64,000 bases of DNA from NCBI RefSeq assembly GCF_018069895.1, contig NZ_JAGQDH010000001.1:310001-374000 (forward strand), read 5' to 3'. A program made the translations under genes and the position numbers. This DNA is from Roseovarius autotrophicus. Its GTDB lineage: Bacteria; Pseudomonadota; Alphaproteobacteria; Rhodobacterales; Rhodobacteraceae. Positions within the stretch are counted from its first letter, which is position 1. The number at the start of each line of letters is the position of its first letter. This document shows, piece by piece, positions 17,360 to 26,551 of this stretch. Under the pieces are notes generated by a model, which was given only the letters and a program-made list of their open reading frames with translations, made no database searches and was not told where the DNA came from.

Positions 17360-19132
17360 ATGACGGCCTATCTTGGCGTCGAAACGTCATTGACCGGGCG
17401 GCGCTGGGTCGGACCGGGGGCCGAGGTCGAGCGGCAGGCCGAAGCGATGGCGCAGGCGACCGGGTTGCCGCGCGCGCTCTGTCAGACGCTGGCGCGGCTT
17501 GGCGTGCCGATGGCCGGGGCAGAGGACTATCTCAGCCCCACCCTGCGCGATCTGATGCCCGATCCTCGGTCCTTGCGCGACATGGAGGCGGCGGCGGCGC
17601 GGGTCCTGCGCGCGGTCGCGTGCCGCGAGCGCATCGCGGTCTTTGCCGATTACGACGTGGATGGCGGGGCCTCGGCGGCGCTTGTTATCGACTGGCTCAG
17701 GCGGATGGGCGCCGGGCGGCCGACGCTCTATATCCCCGACCGGATCGACGAGGGCTATGGCCCCAACGTGCCCGCGATGCGCGATCTGGCGGCGAGTCAT
17801 GAGCTGATCCTCTGCGTGGATTGCGGCACGATGAGCCATGAGGCGCTGGCCGCCGCGTCCGGCGCGGATGTGGTGGTGCTCGATCACCATCTCGGGGGCG
17901 AAACGCTGCCGCCCGCGCTGGCCGTGGTCAATCCCAACCGGCAGGACGAGAGCGGCGATCTGGGGCATCTCTGCGCGGCGGGCGTGGTGTTCCTGATGCT
18001 GGTAGAGGCGGGACGGCAGTTGCGCGAGGCAGGGCGCGCGGGGCCGGATCTGATGGCGCTTCTCGATCTGGTGGCGCTGGCGACGGTGGCGGATGTGGCC
18101 CCTCTGGTGGGAATCAACCGCGCCTTCGTGCGGCAGGGGTTGCGGGTGATGGCGCGGCGCGAGCGTGCCGGGCTGGTGGCGCTTGGCGATGTGGCGCGGC
18201 TCGATGCGGCCCCCGCCGCCTATCATCTGGGGTTCGTCTTTGGCCCGCGCGTCAATGCCGGCGGGCGGATCGGGCAGGCGGATCTGGGCGCGCGGCTGCT
18301 GGCGACGGATGATCCGGACGAGGCGCGCGCGCTGGCCCTTCGGCTGGAGGCGCTCAACGAGGAGCGGCGCGCGGTCGAGGCGGAGGTGCGCGCCGCCGCA
18401 ATGGCGCAGGCCGAGGCGCGCGGGTTTGACGCGCCGCTGGTCTGGGCCGCGGGCGAGGGCTGGCATCCCGGCGTGGTGGGGATCGTGGCAAGCCGCCTCA
18501 AGGAGGCGGCGAACCGCCCCGCTGTGGTGATCGGGCTTGACGGGACCGAGGGCAAGGGCTCGGGGCGCTCGGTTGCGGGGGTCGATCTTGGTGCGGCGGT
18601 GCAGCGGTTGGCACGCGAGGGCGTGCTGCTCAAGGGCGGCGGGCACCGGATGGCTGCCGGGCTGAGCGTGGCGCGCGACCGGCTGGAAGAGGCGATGGCG
18701 CGACTTTCGGAGTTGCTGGCGCGGCAGGGCGCAGGCGTGGGCGGCCCCGCCGATCTGCGCCTTGACGGGGTGCTGATGCCCGGTGCCGCGACGGTGGAAT
18801 TGATCGAGCAGATCGAGGCGGCAGGGCCGTTCGGCGCGGGTGCGCCGGGGCCGCGTTATGTGTTTCCCGATTGCCGGATCGGTTTTTCCAAGGTTCTGGG
18901 CGACGCGCATCTCAAGCTGCGCTTTGACGACGGGACGGGCGCGGCGCTTGACGCCATCGCCTTCGGCGCCGCCGAGGGGCCGCTTGGCGCGGCGCTTCTC
19001 AGCCATGGCGGCGCGCGGTTCCACCTTGCGGGGCGGGTGGAGATCAATCATTGGGGCGGGCGGCAGGTGGTGCAGTTGCGCCTCGAAGACGCCGCGCCCG
19101 CAAGCGCCGGGGCCGCTCAGATCCCGAGATAG
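17360..19132 (+). CDS. recJ: Single-stranded-DNA exonuclease RecJ
   Basis: RecJ is a 5'-3' ssDNA exonuclease acting in recombination and mismatch repair. The 590-residue DHH-family protein shows motif I FADYDVDGGASAAL, motif II CVDCGT, motif III LDHHL, the DHHA1 region WHPGVVGIVASRLKE, GKGSGRSVAG and GGGHRMAAGLSV. The last 16 bases overlap the convergent livF gene. Confidence 0.96.
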   Translation: MTAYLGVETSLTGRRWVGPGAEVERQAEAMAQATGLPRALCQTLARLGVPMAGAEDYLSPTLRDLMPDPRSLRDMEAAAARVLRAVACRERIAVFADYDVDGGASAALVIDWLRRMGAGRPTLYIPDRIDEGYGPNVPAMRDLAASHELILCVDCGTMSHEALAAASGADVVVLDHHLGGETLPPALAVVNPNRQDESGDLGHLCAAGVVFLMLVEAGRQLREAGRAGPDLMALLDLVALATVADVAPLVGINRAFVRQGLRVMARRERAGLVALGDVARLDAAPAAYHLGFVFGPRVNAGGRIGQADLGARLLATDDPDEARALALRLEALNEERRAVEAEVRAAAMAQAEARGFDAPLVWAAGEGWHPGVVGIVASRLKEAANRPAVVIGLDGTEGKGSGRSVAGVDLGAAVQRLAREGVLLKGGGHRMAAGLSVARDRLEEAMARLSELLARQGAGVGGPADLRLDGVLMPGAATVELIEQIEAAGPFGAGAPGPRYVFPDCRIGFSKVLGDAHLKLRFDDGTGAALDAIAFGAAEGPLGAALLSHGGARFHLAGRVEINHWGGRQVVQLRLEDAAPASAGAAQIPR

Positions 19133-19806
19133 CGATTGGTGATGTCGGGGCCGAGCCCCGCAATGGCGCCGGTCCAGACCGACACGCCCTTTTCCAGGAT
19201 CACCGCCCGATCTGCCACCTGCCGCAACTCCCCGAGCGATTTGTCAATGACGATGATGGCCATGCCGGTCTCGGCCTTAAGGCGCGAAATGGCGGCCCAT
19301 ATCTCTTGCCGCACCACCGGCGCCAGGCCCTCGGTCGCCTCGTCGAGCACCAGCAACCGCGGGTTGGTCATCAGCGCCCGCCCGATCGCCAGCATCTGCT
19401 GCTCACCCCCCGAGAGCGAGCCCGCGTTCTGGTCCCGCCGCTCGGACAGGCGCGGGAAAAGCCGGGTGACGGCGGCAAGATCCCAGGGGCCGGACCGCGC
19501 CGCCGCGATCAGGTTCTCGTGCACAGTGAGATTGCTGAAACAGCGTCGCCCCTCGGGCACCAGCCCGATACCCGCCCGCGCCGCCTTGTGGGCAGGCAAC
19601 CGGTCAAGCGGCCGGCCGTCGAACAGGACATGGCCACCGCGCTGGCGCAGCAGGCGGCAGATCACCTTGACGGTGGTGGTCTTGCCCATGCCGTTGCGCC
19701 CCATAAGCGCCACCACCTCGCCATCCGCGACCGTCATGGTCACGTCGAACAGCGCCTGCGACGGGCCGTAGAAGGCCGCGATGCGATCAAGCCACAGCAA
19801 CGTCAT
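19117..19806 (-). CDS. livF: Branched-chain amino acid ABC transporter ATPase LivF
   Basis: This is the second ATPase of a HAAT-type (Liv/Urt) ABC importer, 229 residues. It shows Walker A GRNGMGKTTTVK, signature LSGGEQQMLAIGRAL and Walker B RLLVLDEATEGLAP. The start overlaps the livG stop (ATGA). Its 3' end overlaps convergent recJ by 16 bases. Substrate assignment to branched-chain amino acids is by family only. Confidence 0.93.
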   Translation of the reverse strand: MTLLWLDRIAAFYGPSQALFDVTMTVADGEVVALMGRNGMGKTTTVKVICRLLRQRGGHVLFDGRPLDRLPAHKAARAGIGLVPEGRRCFSNLTVHENLIAAARSGPWDLAAVTRLFPRLSERRDQNAGSLSGGEQQMLAIGRALMTNPRLLVLDEATEGLAPVVRQEIWAAISRLKAETGMAIIVIDKSLGELRQVADRAVILEKGVSVWTGAIAGLGPDITNRYLGI

Positions 19807-20558
19807 GGCGCGTTCTCCTCGCCCAGATAGGCGGCGCGCACGGTCGCGTTGGCCCGGATATCTGCGACCGGGCCGGTGGCGATGATCTCGCCATAGACCA
19901 GCACCGAGACGCGATCGGCAAGACTGAATACCGCGTCCATGTCATGCTCGATCAGCAGGATCGGCGCCGTCGCGCGCAGCCCCGAGAGGAACTCTATCAA
20001 CCGCCGCGAGCCTTCTGCGCCCAGCCCCGCCATCGGCTCATCCATGAGGAATACCTGCGGCCTGAGCGTCAGCGCCACAGCCACTTCCAGCTGCCGCCGC
20101 TGCCCGTGCGACAGCTCTGCGGTGCGCACGGCGCGGAACTCGGCCAGACCCACCTGCTCCAGCGCCTCCTCGGCCACCGCCAGCAGGCCCTTGTCGCGCA
20201 TCACCCGGTCGAACAGACGCCAGACCGTGCCACGATGGCAAAGCGCGCCCAGAACCGCGTTCTGCAACACGGTATACTCCATCGCCAGCGACGATATCTG
20301 AAAGGTCCGTCCCATCCCCATGCGCGCCCGCGCCGCCGTGGAAAGGCGGGTCACGTCCTGCCCCCTGAAATGCACCGTGCCCGAATCGGGGACAAGTGCC
20401 CCGGCGATCTGCTTGACGAGGGTGGACTTGCCCGCACCATTGGGACCGATCAGCGCGTGGATCTCTCCAGGCCGCAGATCGAGAGTGATGTCGCGGCTCG
20501 CGCACAGCCCACCGAAATGCTTTGTCAGCCCGCGGATATCGAGGATCGGCTCAGCCAT
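19803..20558 (-). CDS. livG: Branched-chain amino acid ABC transporter ATPase LivG
   Basis: This is the first ATPase of the HAAT-type importer, 251 residues. It has Walker A GPNGAGKSTLVK, the signature segment LSHGQRRQLEVAVAL, Walker B VFLMDEPMAGLGAEG and the H-loop LLIEHDMD. It overlaps livM by 8 bases and livF by 4, consistent with a single coupled operon livHMGF. Confidence 0.93.
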   Translation of the reverse strand: MAEPILDIRGLTKHFGGLCASRDITLDLRPGEIHALIGPNGAGKSTLVKQIAGALVPDSGTVHFRGQDVTRLSTAARARMGMGRTFQISSLAMEYTVLQNAVLGALCHRGTVWRLFDRVMRDKGLLAVAEEALEQVGLAEFRAVRTAELSHGQRRQLEVAVALTLRPQVFLMDEPMAGLGAEGSRRLIEFLSGLRATAPILLIEHDMDAVFSLADRVSVLVYGEIIATGPVADIRANATVRAAYLGEENAP

Positions 20559-21534
20559 GGCCCGCTTCCCGCCCCGCCAGAAGGCCGTAGATGCCGCCGC
20601 GCGCGAACAGCACCACCCCCAGCAGCATCGCGCCCAGATAGATGTGCCAGAACTCGCTCAGCCCGCCCAGCACATGTTCGAGCAGGATGAAAAGCGCCGC
20701 ACCCGCGACCGGGCCATAGACACGCCCCACCCCACCGAGAATGACAAAGATCATGATCTCGCCCGAGGTCTGCCAGCTGAACATTGTCGGGCTCACGAAG
20801 CGGTTGAGATCGGCGAACAGCGCCCCCGCCAACCCGGTGATCGCCCCCGAGATCGTGAAGGCCAGCAGATAAAGCCGGTAGGGTGCCTGCCCCACTGCCC
20901 GAACGCGCTCTTCGTTCTGGCGCGCGGCGCGCAGAACCAGCCCGAAGGACGATCCCGCCAGTCGCCCGACCGCAAGCACCACGATCAGCAAAAGCACATA
21001 GCAGATCGCGAAATACTGGATCGGGTCCATGGTGTTGAGACCGGGAAATCCGTTGCGCACATAGATCGACAATCCGTCCTCGCCGCCATAGGCCGGCCAG
21101 GAGATGGCGAAATAATAGAACATCTGCGCAAAGGCGAGGGTGATCATGATGAAATACACCCCGGCCGTGCGCAGGCTCAGCGCACCGAAAGCAAGCGCCG
21201 CAAGCGCGCTCGTGATTACCGCCACCAGCCAGATCAGCGGCATGGATTTCGTCCCGCCAAGGACAAGTGGCCAGTCGGTCACATTGGTGTAGGTCTGCGC
21301 GTGCCAGGCGAGGATGCCCATGGCATAACCGCCCAGCCCGAAGAACAGCGCGTGGCCAAAGCTGACCAGCCCGCCAAGCCCGAGCGCAACGTTGAGACCC
21401 ACGCCCGCGATGGCGAAGATCACCGCGCGGGTGCTGAGCGTGATCAGGAACGGTTCGTCCGCCGCCCAGGCCCAGAGCGGCACCGCCAGCAAGGCCCCCA
21501 TCACTGCGAGGTTCAGCGCGCTTTCGCGTGTCAT
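20551..21534 (-). CDS. livM: Branched-chain amino acid ABC transporter permease LivM
   Basis: This permease has 327 residues and about 9-10 predicted TM helices. It has family sequence such as GVGLNVALGLGGLVSFGHAL and the repeat YAMGILAWHAQTY. The start MTRESAL at 21534 is one base beyond the livH stop, and its stop overlaps livG. It pairs with LivH to form the translocation channel. Confidence 0.92.
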   Translation of the reverse strand: MTRESALNLAVMGALLAVPLWAWAADEPFLITLSTRAVIFAIAGVGLNVALGLGGLVSFGHALFFGLGGYAMGILAWHAQTYTNVTDWPLVLGGTKSMPLIWLVAVITSALAALAFGALSLRTAGVYFIMITLAFAQMFYYFAISWPAYGGEDGLSIYVRNGFPGLNTMDPIQYFAICYVLLLIVVLAVGRLAGSSFGLVLRAARQNEERVRAVGQAPYRLYLLAFTISGAITGLAGALFADLNRFVSPTMFSWQTSGEIMIFVILGGVGRVYGPVAGAALFILLEHVLGGLSEFWHIYLGAMLLGVVLFARGGIYGLLAGREAGHG

Positions 21535-21535
21535 C

Positions 21536-22453
21536 TCAGCCCCCTCCGAACAGGCCACGGGGCCGGAACAGAAGCACCAGCGCCATCAGGATGTAGATGG
21601 ACATCGACGCCAGAGACGCCCCCACCGAGGTGGCTGCCGGAGCCGACAGGACAAGGCCAAGCGCCTTCGGCAGCAAAAACCCTCCCAGCGTGTCGGTCAG
21701 CCCCACCAGCAGTGCCCCCACCAGCGCCCCCTTGATCGAGCCGATGCCCCCGATCACGATCACCACGAAGGCCAGAATCAAAACCGGCTCTCCCATGCCC
21801 ACCTGAACCGACTGAATCGCACCGATCAGCGCCCCCGCCAGTCCCGCCAGCGCCGCGCCAAGCGCGAAGACCAGCGTGTAAAGCCGCGAGATATCGACGC
21901 CTAGCGCCGCGATCATCTCGCGGTCGTTCTCACCCGCGCGGATGCGGATGCCGATGCGCGTGTGTGCGATCATCCAGAACAGTGCCCCCGCGATCGCCAG
22001 GCCGATCCCGATCAGCGCCAGCCGGTAGCGTGAATACTCAATCCCCAGGGGCAGCGTCACCGTCCCCCCAAGCCAGTCGGGCCGGTCGAGAAACAGCGGA
22101 AAAGAGCCGAAAACCCATCGCGTGGCCTCGGAAAACACCAAAATAAGCGCGAATGTTGCCAGAACCTGATCGAGGTGATCGCGGTCGTATAACCGCCTGA
22201 TCACCGTCATTTCCACGATCACCCCGGCGATGGCCGCCGCGACAAGGCTCGCGGCAAGAGCCAGCAGGAACGATCCCGTCGCCGCCGCCACCGCCGCCGC
22301 CGCAAACCCCCCCACCATGTAGAGCGAGCCATGAGCGAGGTTGATCAGCCCCATCACGCCGAAAACAAGCGTCAGCCCCGCCGCCATCAGGAACAGCATC
22401 ACCCCCAAGGACAGCCCGTTCAGCGTCTGCTCGGCAAGAAGGACCCAGGACAT
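21536..22453 (-). CDS. livH: Branched-chain amino acid ABC transporter permease LivH
   Basis: This is the first gene of livHMGF, 305 residues, with the LivH-type start LNGLSLGVMLFLMAAGLTLVF and GLINLAHGSLYMVGGF. It is a multi-spanning membrane protein. No LivJ/K-type periplasmic binding protein gene is adjacent, although the four other components are complete; the upstream neighbour is an NMT1-type binding protein from a different ABC family. Confidence 0.92.
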   Translation of the reverse strand: MSWVLLAEQTLNGLSLGVMLFLMAAGLTLVFGVMGLINLAHGSLYMVGGFAAAAVAAATGSFLLALAASLVAAAIAGVIVEMTVIRRLYDRDHLDQVLATFALILVFSEATRWVFGSFPLFLDRPDWLGGTVTLPLGIEYSRYRLALIGIGLAIAGALFWMIAHTRIGIRIRAGENDREMIAALGVDISRLYTLVFALGAALAGLAGALIGAIQSVQVGMGEPVLILAFVVIVIGGIGSIKGALVGALLVGLTDTLGGFLLPKALGLVLSAPAATSVGASLASMSIYILMALVLLFRPRGLFGGG

Positions 22454-22684
22454 TGCTTTCTCCTCGAGGCGCGCGGCGGGCGCGTGGCCTCAACCCCGTG
22501 GGCAGGCGGCATGCCGCACCGCCCGCAAAGCCATCCGTCCCGTGATCGCCTGATGTCCCTGCACGACTGTTCCCCCGCTTCTTGCTCGCGACGTTCTAGA
22601 CCCGGCAATCGGGCTTGTCATCATCGCTACAGGAAAAAACGGCCATGAAAGACACGGCATCGGGGCATCCGCCCCCCGTGACGT

Positions 22685-22710
22685 CAAGGCCCGGTGCGGA
22701 CCGGGCCTTG
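22685..22710. terminator. Perfect 11-bp hairpin after the NMT1 binding-protein gene
   Basis: CAAGGCCCGGT and ACCGGGCCTTG flank a GCGG loop, nine bases after the binding-protein stop codon. It lacks a convincing T tract, so it may be a weak terminator or a transcript-stabilising hairpin separating this gene from livH. The rest of the 265-base gap shows no gene. Confidence 0.5.
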
Positions 22711-22718
22711 CGCGGCGC

Positions 22719-23708
22719 TCAGTTCAGCGCCAGATCGGTGATCGCATGGGTCCAGGCCCCCTCGGGCTCGCGCGTGATCACCGGATCAGACCCGCCCGAA
22801 AGCAACGATTGCACCGTGCGCTCGTAATCGGCCGGGTCAAGCGCGCCGTTGCTGCCCGCCGTCAGCTTGGCGACTTCGCCCATCATCCGCCGCTGATGCG
22901 CTTCGGTCTGCGCCCCGGTGGCGTCATTCTCCAGCACGATATCGGCGGCGGCGTCAGGGTTCTCCTCGGCCCATTTCCAACCCTTCATCGAGGCGCGCAC
23001 GAACCGCACCATGCGGTCGGCAAAGGCCGGATCGGCCAGCTTGTCCTCAAGCACATAAAGCCCGTCCTCAAGCGTGGCCACGCCCTGATCCTCATACTTG
23101 AACACCACCAGCTCCTCGGGGGTAAAGCCTGCATCGATCACCTGCCAGTATTCGTTATAGGTCATGGTCGAGATGCAGGCCGCCTGATTCTGGATCAGCG
23201 GATCGACATTGAACCCCTGCTTGAGCACCGTCACGCCATCCGAGCCGCCCTCGGTGGAGAGGCCAAGCTGGCTCATCCAGCTCAGGAACGGAAACTCGTT
23301 GCCGAAGAACCAGACGCCCAGCGTGCGCCCGACAAAATCATCCGTCGTGGCCACGCCGCTATCCTTGCGGCAGGTCAGCATCATACCCGAGGACTTGAAC
23401 GGCTGCGCGATATTGACCAGCGCCAGGCCCTTCTCGCGCGCCGCCAGCGCCGCGGGCATCCATTCCACCGTCACATCGGCCCCGCCGCCCGCGATCACCT
23501 GCGTCGGCGCGATATCGGGGCCGCCGGGCTTGATCGTCACGTCAAGCCCTTCCTCCTCGTAGAACCCCTTGTCGAGCGCCACATAATAGCCCGCGAACTG
23601 CGCCTGCGTGACCCATTTGAGTTGCAGCACCACCTGATCCGCCGCCGCCGCCATCCCGGCCCAGAGGCCAAGCGCCGCGGCACCCAGTGTCATTCCAATC
23701 GGTCTCAT
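22719..23708 (-). CDS. NMT1/THI5-like ABC transporter substrate-binding protein
   Basis: This 329-residue exported binding protein has a signal peptide (1-22, ending GMAAAADQ) and the NMT1-type core LKWVTQAQFAGYYVALDKGF followed by GFYEEEGLDVTI. The family includes ThiY-like pyrimidine binders. It is the distal gene of a transporter set that lies with pyrimidine-degradation genes, so the ligand is probably a pyrimidine base or dihydropyrimidine. A hydroxymethylpyrimidine role in thiamine salvage is the main alternative, but no thiamine gene or riboswitch is nearby. Confidence 0.85.
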   Translation of the reverse strand: MRPIGMTLGAAALGLWAGMAAAADQVVLQLKWVTQAQFAGYYVALDKGFYEEEGLDVTIKPGGPDIAPTQVIAGGGADVTVEWMPAALAAREKGLALVNIAQPFKSSGMMLTCRKDSGVATTDDFVGRTLGVWFFGNEFPFLSWMSQLGLSTEGGSDGVTVLKQGFNVDPLIQNQAACISTMTYNEYWQVIDAGFTPEELVVFKYEDQGVATLEDGLYVLEDKLADPAFADRMVRFVRASMKGWKWAEENPDAAADIVLENDATGAQTEAHQRRMMGEVAKLTAGSNGALDPADYERTVQSLLSGGSDPVITREPEGAWTHAITDLALN

Positions 23709-23754
23709 GGTTTTTCTCTCCGTGTTGGTGTTGTCGTTATTCTTGTTATTGCCA

Positions 23755-24603
23755 TCATGATGCTCGCCCCCGTTGCGACGGATGCCAGAAGGTCAGAGAC
23801 CGCTCCAGCAGAGCGACCCCGCCATAAAACGCCGAACCGGCCATCGCCGCCACCACAATCTCGGCCCAGACCAGATCGAGCGCAAGCTGTCCGACGCTGG
23901 TCGAGATGCGAAACCCCATGCCCTTGATCGGAGAGCCGAAGAATTCGGCAACTATGGCACCGATCAGCGCCAGCGTGGTGGTGATCTTGAGCCCGTTGAA
24001 GACAAAGGGCATCGCGGCTGGCAGGCGCAGCTTGAAAAGCGTCTGCCAATAGCTCGCGGCATAGGTGCGCATGAGGTCGCGCTGCATCCGCTCGCTGGCC
24101 TGAAGCCCCTGCACGGTGTTCACCAGCATGGGAAAGAACACCATCACCACCACCACCGCCGCTTTCGACTGCCAGTCGAAGCCGAACCACATGACCAGAA
24201 TCGGCGCCATGCCGATGATCGGCAGCGCGGCGACGAAATTTCCCACAGGCAGAAGGCCGCGTTGCAGAAACGAAAACCTGTCCACCGCCACCGCCATCAG
24301 GAACGCCGCGCCACAACCCAGCACATAGCCCGTGAGCGCCCCCTTTATCGCGGTCTGCACGAAATCCTGCCACAGGATATGGGTCGAGGCTGCAAACCGC
24401 ACGGCGATGGCGCTCGGCGGCGGCAGGATGACCGAGGGCACGCCAAGGCCACGCACGAAACATTCCCAGATCACCAGCAGCGTCACGCCAAAGATCACCG
24501 GCACGGCAAGGCCCGTTACCCGGCTCCTCGGCAGGCGCGCCAGCCGCACATTGATCCAGAAGCCGATGGCCCAGGCTGCGAATCCTGCCACGATCCAGCC
24601 CAT
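23755..24603 (-). CDS. ABC transporter permease, BPD family
   Basis: This 282-residue inner-membrane permease starts MGWIVAGFAAWAIG at 24603 and has about seven TM helices with the BPD EAA-loop region (MRTYAASYWQTLFKLRLPAA). It shares one base with the stop of the adjacent permease gene (TGATG). A longer open frame running further upstream is antisense-like and unrelated in sequence. It is paired with the neighbouring permease as a nitrate/taurine/ThiX-type importer. Confidence 0.9.
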   Translation of the reverse strand: MGWIVAGFAAWAIGFWINVRLARLPRSRVTGLAVPVIFGVTLLVIWECFVRGLGVPSVILPPPSAIAVRFAASTHILWQDFVQTAIKGALTGYVLGCGAAFLMAVAVDRFSFLQRGLLPVGNFVAALPIIGMAPILVMWFGFDWQSKAAVVVVMVFFPMLVNTVQGLQASERMQRDLMRTYAASYWQTLFKLRLPAAMPFVFNGLKITTTLALIGAIVAEFFGSPIKGMGFRISTSVGQLALDLVWAEIVVAAMAGSAFYGGVALLERSLTFWHPSQRGRAS

Positions 24604-25466
24604 CACGCCATCCCCATCCGCCGCAGCACCACCCGCTGCACCGCACCGATAAGCGCGACAAGGCACGCCGCCAGCGCCGCCGCCATGAACAGCGCGCTCC
24701 AGATCTGGATGGTCTGGCCGTAATAGCTCCCCGCCAAGAGCCGCGCCCCCAGCCCCGCCACAGCACCCGTCGGCAACTCGCCCACGATCGCCCCCACGAG
24801 CGAGGCCGCCATCGCCACCTTCATCGAGGTGAACAGATAGGGCATCGACGAGGGCAGGCGCAGCTTCCAGAACATCTGGGCCGGGCTGGCGTTCCAGGTC
24901 GTCATCTGATCGAGTTGCATGATGCCGGGGCTGCGCAGCCCCTTGACCATGCCCACCACCACCGGAAAAAATGACAGATACATGGAAATCATCGCCTTGG
25001 GCAGAAGCCCCGAAATCCCCACCGCGTTCAGCACCACGATGATCATCGGCGCGATGGCGAGGATCGGGATGGTCTGGCTTGCGATCACCCACGGCATCAC
25101 GCTCATGTCCATCACCCGGTTGTAGACAATCCCGATGGCCAGAGCGACCCCCAGAACCGTGCCAAGGGCAAATCCCAGTAGCGTGGCCGAAAGCGTCACC
25201 CAGGAATGATGGATGAGGCTGCGCCGCGACGTGACCTTCTGCTCCACGGTGGTCCGCCACAGCTCTGCTGCCACCTGATGCGGCGCGGGCAGCTTGGGCT
25301 TGTCCTGCGCCCAGGTGTCGGCGACAAGTTCGACAAGGCTCAACTCCACCCCGGCGCGCGTCGCGCGATCCTGCGCCCAGGCCGCATTGAGCCAGACGGC
25401 CCCCGCATACCAGATCACGAGGATCGCGGCGAGCACGGTCAGAACAGGTAGAACCGTGCGTCTCAT
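24603..25466 (-). CDS. ABC transporter permease with periplasmic N-terminal segment
   Basis: This 287-residue permease has an N-terminal TM helix, then about 70 mostly hydrophilic residues before the core (HSWVTLSATLLGFALGTVLG, EAA loop TTWNASPAQMFWKLRLPSS). It is a second BPD-type permease in the transporter with the binding protein at 22719 and the ATPase at 25710. The ATPase gene is separated from it by 243 bases holding a dispersed repeat. Confidence 0.9.
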   Translation of the reverse strand: MRRTVLPVLTVLAAILVIWYAGAVWLNAAWAQDRATRAGVELSLVELVADTWAQDKPKLPAPHQVAAELWRTTVEQKVTSRRSLIHHSWVTLSATLLGFALGTVLGVALAIGIVYNRVMDMSVMPWVIASQTIPILAIAPMIIVVLNAVGISGLLPKAMISMYLSFFPVVVGMVKGLRSPGIMQLDQMTTWNASPAQMFWKLRLPSSMPYLFTSMKVAMAASLVGAIVGELPTGAVAGLGARLLAGSYYGQTIQIWSALFMAAALAACLVALIGAVQRVVLRRMGMA

Positions 25467-25496
25467 GGCCGCCCCGCCCCGGTTTCACTGTTCCAC

Positions 25497-25561
25497 AAAT
25501 ACTCAAGTCCCGCATTGCGGGGCCCGCGCGGTTTTTTGAGTATTTTAAGAACGATGAAAGG
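25497..25561. repeat. Intergenic GAGTATTTT/GAACGATGAA element, copy 2
   Basis: The 243-base gap between the permease and ATPase genes carries TTGAGTATTTTAAGAACGAT followed by GAAAGG (25536-25561), the inverted counterpart of the element at 6194-6217. Here it forms a hairpin: AAATACTCAA at 25497-25506 pairs with TTGAGTATTT at 25536-25545, with an inner stem CCCGC/GCGGG. It is a dispersed intergenic element of unknown function. The remainder of the gap shows no gene. Confidence 0.6.
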
Positions 25562-25709
25562 ATTTCGTGGTTTCATGCCCTCGCGGTACAGGCTGGAGAG
25601 CCGATGACCGCGAACGGTGAAAAAGGGGCCCGCACCCTTGCCCAAAGCGCGGGACAGTTCCGGCAGAGGGCGGATGCCCGCCCTCTGTCGGGCCGTTGCG
25701 TCCTTGCGT

Positions 25710-26549
25710 TCAGTCATCATAGGCATGCCCCGCGCGCAGCCCTTCGCGCACCCGATGGGCCACCTCCAGGAATTCAGGCGTGTCGCGGATGTCGAGCGGG
25801 CGATCGCGCGGCAGGGGGCTGTCGATCACATCGGTGATCCGCCCCGGCCGCGGCGACATCACCACGATGCGCGTGGACATGTAGACCGCCTCGGGGATCG
25901 AGTGGGTGACAAAGCCGATGGTCTTGTCGGTGCGTGCCCAGAGTTGCAGCAATTGCTCGTTGAGATGGTCGCGCACGATCTCGTCGAGCGCGCCGAAGGG
26001 CTCGTCCATCAGCAGGATATCGGCGTCGAAGGCCAGGGCCCGGGCGATCGAGGCGCGCTGCTGCATCCCGCCCGAAAGCTGCCAGGGGAATTTCTTCTCG
26101 AACCCCGCCAGATCGACCAGATCGAGCACCCGCGCCACCCGCTCGGCGATCTCGGCGCGCGAAAAGCCCATGATTTCGAGCGGCAAGGAAACATTGCGCC
26201 CGATGGTCCGCCATGGATAAAGCCCCGCCGCCTGAAAGACATAGCCATAGGCCCGCGCGCGCCGCGCCTCGTCCGGCGTCATGCCGTTGACGCTGAGGCT
26301 GCCGCCGGTGGGCTGTTCCAGCGCCGCGATACAGCGCAGAAAGGTCGTCTTGCCACAGCCCGAAGGGCCGATGAAGCTCACGAAATCGCCCTTGCGGATG
26401 TCGAGAGTGATCCCCTTGAGCGCGTGCACCTGGCCGTCACCTGTCTCGAAGGTCAGATCCAGGTCACGCGCCGCGATCACGGTTTCGGCCGGGTCTGCCC
26501 GCGGTGCCGTGCCATGCCCTGCCCTCGCCTGCCCGGTGCCTGCGCCCAT
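25710..26549 (-). CDS. ABC transporter ATP-binding protein
   Basis: This 279-residue ATPase of the nitrate/taurine/pyrimidine importer class has Walker A GPSGCGKTTFLR, signature LSGGMQQRASIARAL and Walker B ILLMDEPFGALDE. The ATG at 26549 is 2 bases beyond the dihydropyrimidinase stop, so it belongs to the catabolic operon. It powers the two permeases and the NMT1-type binding protein encoded just downstream. Confidence 0.92.
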   Translation of the reverse strand: MGAGTGQARAGHGTAPRADPAETVIAARDLDLTFETGDGQVHALKGITLDIRKGDFVSFIGPSGCGKTTFLRCIAALEQPTGGSLSVNGMTPDEARRARAYGYVFQAAGLYPWRTIGRNVSLPLEIMGFSRAEIAERVARVLDLVDLAGFEKKFPWQLSGGMQQRASIARALAFDADILLMDEPFGALDEIVRDHLNEQLLQLWARTDKTIGFVTHSIPEAVYMSTRIVVMSPRPGRITDVIDSPLPRDRPLDIRDTPEFLEVAHRVREGLRAGHAYDD

Positions 26550-26551
26550 GC

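Noticed and set aside
24604-25515. A fused 586-residue reading that would extend the first permease upstream
   Set aside because: The upstream part is the wrong frame of the neighbouring permease. The proper start MGWIVAG at 24603 overlaps that gene's stop.
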